A stretch of 12,313 nt of DNA from Helicobacter sp. (GTDB lineage Bacteria > Campylobacterota > Campylobacteria > Campylobacterales > Helicobacteraceae): positions 1 through 12,313 of the forward strand of contig JARHZY010000094.1 in NCBI GenBank assembly GCA_029264655.1. Direction: 5' to 3'. The notes below the pieces were generated by a model. The model worked only from the letters and a program-made list of their open reading frames with translations, was not told the origin of the DNA and did not search any database. The position numbers and the translations under genes were made by a program. Position 1 is the first letter of the stretch. Every line of letters begins with the position of its first letter. Shown piece after piece: positions 5,813 to 12,313 of the stretch.

Positions 5813-6629
5813 GCGATTCTAACTCAATAATTATAGCATCTTCGATATGTGTTTCTGTTATACTATCTATGTATTGCATATACCACGCAAACATATAATG
5901 TGTTAAAACTAAGATTTGCCATGTTGCAATAAAACAATTCAGTATGGGTATGTAAAGTGGCATAAAAATAAGTATATTAATAAACATAAGTGGTATTTTA
6001 TTGTGGCGTAAAAAAAGCATATAAGTATCTTTTGGCATAATGCTTATTCCAACATCATGGTTAAGATTTTTACAATAAAACTGAAAGTATATAAAAACAC
6101 CAACTATTAATCCAATAAACCCTAAACCAATAAAAGACAGCACATAACAACAGAATGAAAAAAAAGCAAATTTTAAAAAAGTTTGTAAAAACAATTTACC
6201 ACTTAGACTGCATGATTCTATAAAAGTGGGTGGTGTTATAACAACATGTGGATAATGTATTTTATGCACAAAATGCACAACAATTGGAGTAAGAAAAGCA
6301 TTAATAATATTCATACAAATACCCACAACAATAACACCACAAAGTAGCATAGAAAGAGTGGCAAAAAAGATTAATAAATAATAAGATATTTGTGGTAAAA
6401 CACCTTGTTTCAAAGCATAGGCAATCCAAATATTTGGAAATTGCTGTATAAACCAATCAAAATGGGTTATACCGAGCGTAATAACGCCAATCCAAAGGGC
6501 TATTGCACAAGCAGATGGTAAAAAACTTAAAAGTAATATAGGTTTGTATTGGAGACTATGCCATGATTTTGAAAAATACTGCATAAGAAAGGGACGTGCA
6601 AATGGAGTTTTATTATTTGTATCAATCAT
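5802..6629 (-). CDS. EI24-family inner-membrane protein (CysZ-like)
   Basis: The 275-residue product is very hydrophobic, with membrane segments near residues 30-55, 83-107, 152-184 and 212-245. The layout and the LPSACAIALWIGVI and NIINAFLTPIV regions fit the EI24/DUF540 family, whose best known member, CysZ, takes part in sulfate uptake. No sulfate pathway gene is nearby, so I do not assign that role. Residues 1-29 and the last 25 are polar and probably cytoplasmic. AAGG about 9 bases before the ATG is the ribosome binding site. It is the first gene of a unit with tlyA and ribF, overlapping tlyA by 11 bases. An A8 run on the plus strand (6158-6165) lies inside it and is a possible slippage point, but the frame is intact. 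Confidence 0.75.
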   Translation of the reverse strand: MIDTNNKTPFARPFLMQYFSKSWHSLQYKPILLLSFLPSACAIALWIGVITLGITHFDWFIQQFPNIWIAYALKQGVLPQISYYLLIFFATLSMLLCGVIVVGICMNIINAFLTPIVVHFVHKIHYPHVVITPPTFIESCSLSGKLFLQTFLKFAFFSFCCYVLSFIGLGFIGLIVGVFIYFQFYCKNLNHDVGISIMPKDTYMLFLRHNKIPLMFINILIFMPLYIPILNCFIATWQILVLTHYMFAWYMQYIDSITETHIEDAIIIELESHAS

Positions 6630-6700
6630 AATGTTATCCTTATATAATGCGAAATATGCAAAAGCACGAGTTTTTTTGAAGTGAATTTACAATTAATGGT

Positions 6701-6706
6701 TATAAT
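6701..6706 (+). promoter_or_regulatory. -10 box of the parvulin promoter
   Basis: TATAAT lies 41 bases before the ATG at 6748, giving an expected start near 6713 and a 35-base leader. It lies in the space between the divergent EI24 unit and the rightward block; I cannot fix the EI24 promoter. Confidence 0.6.
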
Positions 6707-6747
6707 TATAGCTTAGTTTTTTAAAATTCTCGGTAATAGGAGCAGTA

Positions 6748-7587
6748 ATGAAAAGTTTTATTCTAAAGCGTATAGTGCAAGTGGCAGCAGTTTCAAGCCT
6801 TTGTCTCATGCCGATGGCATTGAGTGCAAAAACTCTTGTAAATGTTGATGGTGTTGAGATTTCTGATTCTATTTTTGCTTTAGTCAAACAACAAAACCCA
6901 AATTTTAATTACGATGCATTGCCTGAAGCACAAAAAAAGCAAATTCTTGATGAATTTGTTGATGGTGTTGTTATAGCAAATGCTGCTAAAAAAGAAGGGC
7001 TTGATAAAAGTGAGGAATATAAAATAGCAAACCTACAAATGCTCTCTCAATTATGGTTAAAAAAACAATTTGATAGTCTTTCAAGGACAATTAATGTAAG
7101 TGTTGCTGATGCACAAAAGTTTTATAATGAGAATCCAAAAATGTTTGTTACACAAAATGCTGAAGTAAGGCATATTTTAGTGCAAAAAGAACAAGAAGCA
7201 AAAAATCTCATTGCCGAAATCAGTAAAGTGCCTAAAACAAAAACTGAAAGTAAAATTGATGAACTTGCAAAGAAATTCTCAATTGATCCGGGTTCAAAAG
7301 CAAATGGTGGGCTTATGCAGCTTCCAATCAATAGCCCCGCAATTGCACCAGAGTTTGCACAAGAAGTTTTAAAAATGACTGCTGGCACTTATACAAAAGC
7401 ACCTGTAAAAACGCGTTATGGTTATCACATTATTTATCTTAAAAAGCTCGAAAAACCAACAACACAAACTTTTGATTCTGTAAAAGGACAACTTATAGAG
7501 CTTCTTAAGCAACAAAAAATGGAAGAAGTACTTAAAGAAAAAGTAAAACGTATGCGTGATAATGCAAAAATTACTTATAGCAAATAA
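6748..7587 (+). CDS. Secreted peptidyl-prolyl cis-trans isomerase, parvulin type (PEB4/HP0175-like)
   Basis: This is a periplasmic or surface-exposed folding factor that isomerises proline bonds and helps outer-membrane proteins fold. The 279-residue product has a signal peptide with likely cleavage after ALSA (residue 27). A SurA-like N-terminal helical region follows (about 30-130; LVNVDGVEISDS, QKKQILDEFVDGVVIANAAKKEGL). The parvulin domain is at about 138-236, with RHILV (141-145), SIDPGSKANGGLMQ and GYHIIYLKK (225-233). A basic C-terminal helix (MEEVLKEKVKRMRDNAKI) closes the protein, as in PEB4. AGGAG at 6738-6742 is 5 bases from the ATG. smpB follows after about 105 bases containing a hairpin, so the two may or may not share a transcript. 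Confidence 0.93.
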   Translation: MKSFILKRIVQVAAVSSLCLMPMALSAKTLVNVDGVEISDSIFALVKQQNPNFNYDALPEAQKKQILDEFVDGVVIANAAKKEGLDKSEEYKIANLQMLSQLWLKKQFDSLSRTINVSVADAQKFYNENPKMFVTQNAEVRHILVQKEQEAKNLIAEISKVPKTKTESKIDELAKKFSIDPGSKANGGLMQLPINSPAIAPEFAQEVLKMTAGTYTKAPVKTRYGYHIIYLKKLEKPTTQTFDSVKGQLIELLKQQKMEEVLKEKVKRMRDNAKITYSK

Positions 7588-7627
7588 GGATTGAAATTGT
7601 AATATCTCCAAGCAGGCTGCCGTCTGT

Positions 7628-7652
7628 GCAAGCAGAATCTTTTATTGCTTGC
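7628..7652 (+). terminator. Candidate terminator or attenuator between the parvulin gene and smpB
   Basis: GCAAGCA (7628-7634) and TGCTTGC (7646-7652) form a perfect 7-bp stem with an 11-base loop. T-rich sequence follows (TTTTA then TTTTTT from 7660 on), but not directly. CAAGCAG is also repeated at 7609-7615, next to a short GCAGGCTGC palindrome. It probably reduces read-through into smpB. Confidence 0.45.
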
Positions 7653-7691
7653 TTATCATATTTTACTTTTTTGTAAGAAGAAAGGTATATC

Positions 7692-8147
7692 ATGAATGGT
7701 GTTATCCGTAACAAAAAAGCATATCATGATTATTTTATAATAGAACAAATTGAAGCAGGGCTTATGCTTGCTGGAAGTGAAGTAAAATCTTTACGCAATG
7801 GACGAGCTAATCTTAAAGATAGCTTTGTGCGTATCATTAATAATGAAGCGTTTGTGTTTGGCATGCACCTTACTTATCACCATACGACAAACCCATATTT
7901 CAAACCTGATGAAAAACGTCCAAGAAAATTACTTTTACATAGAAAACAAATTGATAAACTATTTGGACAAGTTAGCCAAAAAGGACTTGCTATCGTGCCT
8001 TTACAAGTCCATTTCAATAAAAAAGGATATGCAAAAATGCTTATCGCACTTGCAAAAGGGAAAAAGGAATATGATAAACGCGAAACTATAAAGCGTAAAG
8101 AACTTGATAGAGAAGCAAGGGCAAATATGAAAAATCATACATATTAA
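7692..8147 (+). CDS. smpB: SsrA-binding protein SmpB
   Basis: SmpB binds tmRNA and delivers it to stalled ribosomes so that broken messages are released and their products tagged for destruction. The 151-residue product is of standard length. It opens with IRNKKAYHDYFIIEQIEAGLMLAGSEVKSLR, the classic SmpB N-terminus, with NLKDSFVRI following. It has PRKLLLHRKQIDKL and the GKKEYDKRETIKRKE region whose basic C-terminal tail enters the decoding centre. AAAGG lies about 8 bases before the ATG. The order smpB-exbB-exbD is the one I recall from H. pylori, which supports the organism assignment. exbB follows after 17 bases. Confidence 0.97.
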   Translation: MNGVIRNKKAYHDYFIIEQIEAGLMLAGSEVKSLRNGRANLKDSFVRIINNEAFVFGMHLTYHHTTNPYFKPDEKRPRKLLLHRKQIDKLFGQVSQKGLAIVPLQVHFNKKGYAKMLIALAKGKKEYDKRETIKRKELDREARANMKNHTY

Positions 8148-8164
8148 AAGGGTAAGAGGTTATT

Positions 8165-8800
8165 ATGGAAAAAGTGGCAAATTACGCACTTTATGTAGAT
8201 TATGGAATCTTTGGATTTCTTGTATTCCTAAGTTTGCTTGTTATTGCTATTGGGATTGAAAGGCTTTGGTTTTATTCAATTATCCGACTTGATGACTATG
8301 AAGACAAACGCGAATTAGAACTTGATTTACATAAAAGACTTACTCTTGTTGCTACTATTGGTTCAAATGCTCCTTATGTTGGATTGCTTGGCACTGTGAT
8401 TGGAATCATGCTCACTTTTACAAGTATTGGTGCAAATACTATGCTTGATACTAAAGGCATTATGGTTGGACTTGCTATGGCATTAAGGGCTACTGCATTG
8501 GGACTTGTTGTTGCAATACCAAGCATTGTTTTCTATAATCTCTTATTAAGAAAAGCAGAAGTAATCCTAACGAATTGGGATATTTTTACTAACCCAAACA
8601 CAAAGACAAAAAATAATCCTCGTCTTGACCATAGAGATGATACAACACGCAATCAGCTTACAACAGATAAACGCCCAAAACCATATACTTACACAACAGA
8701 TCCTAATATGCAAGCCCGTATCCATAAAGCCCCAAGACTTACAACACAGCAAAATGAAACTATACATAAAAAACAAACTAACGAAGAACAAAAGGAATAA
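8165..8800 (+). CDS. exbB: ExbB-family proton-channel motor protein with an extra C-terminal tail
   Basis: ExbB forms the inner-membrane pentamer that, with ExbD, uses the proton gradient to energise TonB-dependent outer-membrane transport. There are three membrane segments, at about 13-37, 66-90 and 99-128. The conserved stretches APYVGLLGTVIGIMLTF and ALRATALGLVVAIPSIVFYN line the pore. AEVILTNWDI (131-140) is where short Helicobacter ExbB proteins normally end (about 150 residues in H. pylori, from memory). Here about 70 more residues follow, rich in Thr, Asn, Gln, Lys and Arg, with no hydrophobic segment; by family topology they would be cytoplasmic. The ribosome binding site is AAGAGG at 8154-8159. 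The stop is one base before the exbD start, and the exbD ribosome binding site lies inside the exbB end. Confidence 0.92.
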   Translation: MEKVANYALYVDYGIFGFLVFLSLLVIAIGIERLWFYSIIRLDDYEDKRELELDLHKRLTLVATIGSNAPYVGLLGTVIGIMLTFTSIGANTMLDTKGIMVGLAMALRATALGLVVAIPSIVFYNLLLRKAEVILTNWDIFTNPNTKTKNNPRLDHRDDTTRNQLTTDKRPKPYTYTTDPNMQARIHKAPRLTTQQNETIHKKQTNEEQKE

Positions 8801-8801
8801 T

Positions 8802-9185
8802 ATGAAAAAAATTGATTCGCTGAATCTTGTGCCCTTTATTGATATTATGCTTGTATTACTTGTGATTGTGCTTATGTCTGCCTCATTTAGTGTTTCCTCG
8901 CAACTCCCTATTCAGATTCCAAAGGTTGATGAAGAGACGCAAAATAGTATAGAATCTAATCGTATTCATATTGCTTTAAACAAAGATGGCAAGATGTATA
9001 TCAATACGCAACCTGTTGATAAAGTCGCTCTATATGGTTATTTACGCAGTATAGATCAAGAAACGAATGTGATTATTAAGGCTGATAAAGATGCAAATGT
9101 GCAACAATTTGTAGATATTATGGCAGCATTACAATATTTTGGGCTAACGCATGTTTTTACAGAAGTAGCACAAGAAAATCCTTAA
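8802..9185 (+). CDS. exbD: ExbD-family motor protein
   Basis: ExbD is the partner that sits in the ExbB pentamer and passes motion to TonB. The 127-residue product has a very short cytoplasmic N-terminus. Its single membrane helix begins NLVPFIDIMLVLLVIVLM and holds the essential proton-carrying aspartate (D14). The periplasmic domain ends in the VIIKADKDANVQQFVDIMAAL motif typical of ExbD/TolR. The start is 8802, because AAAGGA at 8791-8796 precedes it and the family begins directly before the helix. The frame is open much further upstream, but that part overlaps the exbB tail and does not look like protein. The one-base gap to exbB indicates translational coupling. No tonB is seen in the window. 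Confidence 0.95.
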   Translation: MKKIDSLNLVPFIDIMLVLLVIVLMSASFSVSSQLPIQIPKVDEETQNSIESNRIHIALNKDGKMYINTQPVDKVALYGYLRSIDQETNVIIKADKDANVQQFVDIMAALQYFGLTHVFTEVAQENP

Positions 9186-9204
9186 TATTTTTAAAAGGCA
9201 GAGT

Positions 9205-11325
9205 ATGCAAACAATTACAACCCATGCAGCATATTTAGAAGCGTTAGCAACACTTAATACTTATGCAAAGCATTATTATGAGCTTGATGATCCAATTGCT
9301 AGTGATTCTGAATATGATATGCTTTACCATGCACTTAAAAATTATGAACAAAATAATCCTGACAAAATAAGCAAAGATTCTCCCACACAACGCGTTGGTG
9401 GTGCAGTATTAAAAGATTTTAGTAAAAATGCACACAAAAAACGTATGTGGAGTTTAGAAGATATTTTTAATTATAATGATTTACAAGAATGGCTTATAAA
9501 ACTTAATAATGCACTCATGCGTATCCATAAAAACCAAGATACACAAACACTTTTTGATAGAAACCAAGAAAATTATAAAGATTCTAGCATACTAAGCCAA
9601 ACTTTCACTACGCCTAATCTTATCCAAAATAATGATAATGTTAATTTAGAGTTTTGTATATCTCCAAAATATGATGGTATGAGCCTTAATCTCTTATACC
9701 AACATGGAATCTTGCAAAGTGCTACAACAAGAGGAGATGGTGAGATTGGTGAGCTTGTTACACAAAATGCACGCACAATTACAAGTATACCACATACCAT
9801 TCCATTTCAAGGCACAATTGAAATACGCGGTGAAGTTGTGCTTGCAAAAGATAATTTTATCAAGCTTAACAAAGAGCGTGAAGCAAATAAACAACCACTT
9901 TTTGCAAATCCACGCAATGCTGCATCAGGCAGTATGCGTCAGCTTGATTCCAAACTAACAGCAGAACGCAATTTAAGTTTTGTTGCATGGGGGATTGGTA
10001 GTTGTGATATGCAAGAGCTAGAGCAATATGCTAAAAAAACTTATCTTGGTTTTTATGATATACTTATGCTCTTACCAGAATTTGGCTTTACACCTTTTCA
10101 ATATTTGGCAAAAGTAGTAGCAAATAATATTGAAGAGGCATACCAACAGATTCTCAAAAATCGAGATAATTATGATTTTATGCTTGATGGTTGTGTAATT
10201 GTGCTTGATGATTGCAGATTACAAGACATGCTTGGTTTTACACAGAAAGCACCGCGTTATGCATGTGCTTATAAATTCCCTGCTACAGAAGTTGTCATAC
10301 AAATTGAATCGATTAGTCCGCAAGTTGGACGCACAGGTATTATTACGCCAGTAGCAAATTTTACACCAACACCGCTAGAAGGGGCATTTATTAGCCGTGC
10401 GACATTGCATAATTACAAAGAGATTGAACAAAAAGATATACGATTGCATGATTATTGCTTACTTGTACGCAGTGGTGATGTAATCCCAAAAATCACAAAA
10501 GTATTACATGAAAGACGCAATGGTGAGGAAATAATTATTACAAAACCGACACACTGCCCTATATGTGCCCATGCCTTAAGCTATGAGGATATTTATATTT
10601 ATTGCACAAACCCCAATTGTGATGCTATTATCAAAGCAAAGTTAATACATTTTGCTTCAAAAAAATGTATGAATATAGATGGGCTTGGTAGTAGCATTAT
10701 TGAATTACTTGTAGATCTTGGTTATATTAAGGAATGTAAAGATATATATAATCTCACAACACAAAATCTCTTAACACTTGATGGATTTAAGCAAAAGAAA
10801 GCACAAAATCTTGTTTATGCCATTCAAGACACTATTCAAAATAGAGAATTTTGGCGTTTTATCCATGCACTTGGAATCTTACATATTGGTGAAGTTGCAA
10901 GCAAAAAACTTGCAGTATTTGGTTACGAAATCTTTGATTATAATATTGAACAATTACAAGCTATTGAGGGTTTTGGTAAAGATATGGCACAAAGCTTTTA
11001 TGATTTTTGCAGACTTAATCGTGATTTTATTAGTGATATGTTTGCTATCTTAAAACCACAAATACAAACCTCGCAAACAACAGAGCAAGTAATACATTCT
11101 CCTTTTTACCAAAAGACTTGCGTTATCACAGGAAGTTTTACTATGAGTAGAGATGCTATTAAAGCACGACTTGAAGCACTCGGAGCAAAAGTTACAAGCA
11201 GCGTAAGCACAAAAACAGATTTAGTCATTGCTGGTGAAAATGCTGGCACAAAACTTACTAAAGCACAAGAATTAGGTATCACAATTATAGAATCTGATGC
11301 ACTCATGCAACTTTTACAAGAATGA
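9205..11325 (+). CDS. ligA: NAD+-dependent DNA ligase LigA
   Basis: LigA seals nicks in replication and repair using NAD+. The 706-residue product holds every domain in order. The Ia region is at about 1-80, with the NAD-binding Tyr pair near 24-25. The adenylation domain carries the active lysine K155 in SPKYDGMSLNLLY and the motifs TTRGDGEIGE, EIRGEVV and ANPRNAASGSMRQLD. An OB fold is at about 360-440 (YKFPATE, QVGRTGIITPVA, RSGDVIPKI). The zinc finger uses C451, C454, C467 and C472. Helix-hairpin-helix repeats span about 485-610, and a BRCT domain spans 632-706 (KTCVITGSF, GAKVTSSVSTKTDLVIAG). The 650-675 residues usual for LigA are exceeded by a polar insertion of about 40 residues (about 105-147). 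AAAGG precedes the ATG; exbD ends 19 bases upstream. Confidence 0.97.
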   Translation: MQTITTHAAYLEALATLNTYAKHYYELDDPIASDSEYDMLYHALKNYEQNNPDKISKDSPTQRVGGAVLKDFSKNAHKKRMWSLEDIFNYNDLQEWLIKLNNALMRIHKNQDTQTLFDRNQENYKDSSILSQTFTTPNLIQNNDNVNLEFCISPKYDGMSLNLLYQHGILQSATTRGDGEIGELVTQNARTITSIPHTIPFQGTIEIRGEVVLAKDNFIKLNKEREANKQPLFANPRNAASGSMRQLDSKLTAERNLSFVAWGIGSCDMQELEQYAKKTYLGFYDILMLLPEFGFTPFQYLAKVVANNIEEAYQQILKNRDNYDFMLDGCVIVLDDCRLQDMLGFTQKAPRYACAYKFPATEVVIQIESISPQVGRTGIITPVANFTPTPLEGAFISRATLHNYKEIEQKDIRLHDYCLLVRSGDVIPKITKVLHERRNGEEIIITKPTHCPICAHALSYEDIYIYCTNPNCDAIIKAKLIHFASKKCMNIDGLGSSIIELLVDLGYIKECKDIYNLTTQNLLTLDGFKQKKAQNLVYAIQDTIQNREFWRFIHALGILHIGEVASKKLAVFGYEIFDYNIEQLQAIEGFGKDMAQSFYDFCRLNRDFISDMFAILKPQIQTSQTTEQVIHSPFYQKTCVITGSFTMSRDAIKARLEALGAKVTSSVSTKTDLVIAGENAGTKLTKAQELGITIIESDALMQLLQE

Positions 11326-11448
11326 TTTACATTCAAACATATTGCCTTATTAATACGCTTAAAATTGTGCATGCTTATCCCATAAATCTCGATATATTAA
11401 AAATATTTACCATAAAACATAATATCACTAAAGCTTCCATATGCCTAT

Positions 11449-11490
11449 ATATTATTGCTTTTCATAACTATTTAAATATTGCAATAATAT
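11449..11490. repeat. Perfect 10-bp inverted repeat between ligA and crcB
   Basis: ATATTATTGC (11449-11458) and GCAATAATAT (11481-11490) are perfect inverted repeats around a 22-base AT-rich loop. A TTT follows on the plus strand. It lies about 120 bases after the ligA stop and 50 bases before the crcB -10 box. It could end the upstream transcript or be a protein-binding site. Confidence 0.4.
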
Positions 11491-11536
11491 TTCCATGAGA
11501 TGTTTCTATGGGTTGTAGAATCTTATAAAGTTTTTA

Positions 11537-11542
11537 TATAAT
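11537..11542 (+). promoter_or_regulatory. -10 box of the crcB promoter
   Basis: A perfect TATAAT preceded by a T-rich run lies 28 bases before the crcB ATG, with transcription expected near 11549. The leader is only about 20 bases, too short to hold a fluoride riboswitch. Confidence 0.6.
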
Positions 11543-11569
11543 TACAATAAGATTTTGTAAAGGAATGTT

Positions 11570-11950
11570 ATGCTAATAAAACTCGCCCTTATTGGTTTAG
11601 GTGGTGGTATAGGGGCTATGATGCGGTATATTGTGGGATATGCTTTTTTGCATTTATTACCAAGCCAAAATTTGCAATATGGTTTTATGGCAACCTTTTG
11701 TGTTAATATGATTGCTTGTTTTTGCATAGGGCTATGTGTAGCAATATTACGCGAAAACAATTCATTATATTTTGCATTCTTTGTTGTCGGTGTGCTAGGT
11801 GGATTTAGCACTTTTTCATCTTTTGGATTAGAAATATTAAAACTTTTGCAAAACCATCTCATATTTATGGCAATTACTTATGCTTTACTTTCTAATATAC
11901 TTGGCGTTATATGTGTATATATGGGCTATGCTCTAAAATCATCATCATAA
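11570..11950 (+). CDS. crcB: CrcB/Fluc-family fluoride channel
   Basis: Fluc channels let fluoride leave the cytoplasm and protect against fluoride toxicity; they work as dual-topology dimers. The 126-residue product has four membrane segments. Its motifs are LIGLGGGIGAMMRYIVGY near the N-terminus, FCVNMIACFCIGL with the pore asparagine in helix 2, and VGVLGGFSTFSSFGLE with the central GGFSTFSSF break that binds sodium and lines the pore. The family usually has GGxTTFSTF; here Ser replaces the first Thr. The ribosome binding site is AAAGGA at 11559-11564. It stands alone with its own promoter and faces the nuclease gene on the opposite strand, 88 bases away. Confidence 0.93.
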   Translation: MLIKLALIGLGGGIGAMMRYIVGYAFLHLLPSQNLQYGFMATFCVNMIACFCIGLCVAILRENNSLYFAFFVVGVLGGFSTFSSFGLEILKLLQNHLIFMAITYALLSNILGVICVYMGYALKSSS

Positions 11951-12038
11951 GCCTTTTTACTCAAACAAGAAATAAAAAATAAAGCAACAATATGATATTT
12001 ACATAAAAGTATCTAAATATACACAGCAATATAAAAAA

Positions 12039-12313
12039 CTATATACCCACTGCCTTTTGTATTTTATGGAGCATTTTCCATAAAGGTATTTGGGCTATTG
12101 CTTTATCTCTTTTTTCTTCATATTCATCTTTTGGATACATTTTGTCCCATGCTTCCATAAGTTTGCGTTCTTGATTGCTTAAATTAATATTATAAGTTTT
12201 ACTCATATAAAGATAGGTGCGTGCTATAAGCCCTTTGGAATAGTTAGCAGGATAGAATCTTTTTGCTTGAAAATCTGTATAAACCTTACAATTCCCATAT
12301 TGATTATACATTA
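12039..12313 (-). CDS. C-terminal part of an endonuclease I (EndA/Dns) family nuclease, cut by the window edge
   Basis: The frame runs off the right edge, so only the last 91 or so codons are seen. The ATG at 12309-12311 is internal, not a proven start. The segment NCKVYTDFQAKRFYPANYSKGLIARTYLYMSKTY followed by LSNQERKLMEAWDKMYP and ERDKAIAQI-type sequence matches the C-terminal half of endonuclease I (the RG.IAR.Y.YM and W.K.YP motifs). These are secreted or periplasmic nucleases. In Campylobacter, dns-type members are known to hinder natural transformation. The catalytic His region lies beyond the window. The usual C-terminal QGN-N-F motif is absent; the protein ends QIPLWKMLHKIQKAVGI instead. 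Whether the enzyme is active, or secreted, cannot be told from this part. Confidence 0.75.
   Translation of the reverse strand, partial: MYNQYGNCKVYTDFQAKRFYPANYSKGLIARTYLYMSKTYNINLSNQERKLMEAWDKMYPKDEYEEKRDKAIAQIPLWKMLHKIQKAVGI

Noticed and set aside
6158..6165. A8 run as a phase-variation tract in the EI24 gene
   Set aside because: It is short, the frame is intact, and such A/T runs are common in this AT-rich DNA; no long G or C tract typical of Helicobacter phase variation is present.
8625..8801. 59-residue extension of ExbD upstream of 8802
   Set aside because: It overlaps the exbB tail in another frame, begins with TTG without a ribosome binding site, and would place polar residues before the normal ExbD N-terminus.
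11543..11569. Fluoride riboswitch ahead of crcB
   Set aside because: The predicted leader is about 20 bases, too short, and no GGCGAUG-like motif is seen upstream.
1..12313. CRISPR array, insertion sequence, toxin-antitoxin pair or phage genes
   Set aside because: No spaced direct repeats, transposase motifs, or paired small genes of these kinds were found on either strand.

Overview
The window reads as chromosomal DNA from a low-GC Campylobacterota genome, most likely an enterohepatic-type Helicobacter. This rests on gene family resemblance and on two gene orders that I recall from H. pylori: smpB-exbB-exbD and tlyA-ribF. Further support is the AT-rich spacers, TATAAT-type -10 boxes with no clear -35 box, and AAGGA/AAAGG ribosome binding sites. 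I cannot name the species. It is mostly a housekeeping region, with possible accessory genes cut off at both edges.

Layout. The left edge (1-485, minus strand) holds the N-terminus of a large restriction-modification-type protein with a PD-(D/E)XK-like nuclease motif. A three-tRNA cluster follows on the minus strand (Arg-CCT, Leu-CAA, Leu-GAG), downstream of atpE, the ATP synthase c-ring subunit. An AT-rich stretch of about 500 bases (1560-2051) has no gene. A small lipoprotein gene and luxS then diverge from a shared promoter region; luxS is followed by queF. Next, on the minus strand, comes a tightly overlapping three-gene unit: EI24-family membrane protein, tlyA, ribF. A rightward block starts with a secreted parvulin (PEB4/HP0175 type) and continues with smpB, exbB, exbD and ligA. 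The fluoride channel gene crcB has its own promoter. The right edge holds the C-terminus of an endonuclease I family nuclease on the minus strand.

How the genes work together. LuxS (methyl-cycle recycling and AI-2 precursor) and QueF (queuosine pathway) sit as a co-directional pair. TlyA (rRNA 2'-O-methylation) and RibF (FMN/FAD synthesis) share a transcript with a membrane protein, with overlaps that suggest translational coupling. SmpB (trans-translation) leads into the ExbB-ExbD proton-driven motor for TonB-dependent uptake, with no tonB visible here.

The most unusual points are these. The heptamer AGAATCT/AGATTCT occurs 19 times by hand count, in several reading frames and in spacers. 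TlyA, LigA and ExbB all carry polar insertions or tails compared with their usual family lengths. The atpE upstream gap contains a hairpin whose loop reads as Shine-Dalgarno or anti-Shine-Dalgarno depending on strand. I do not see a convincing new multi-gene system.
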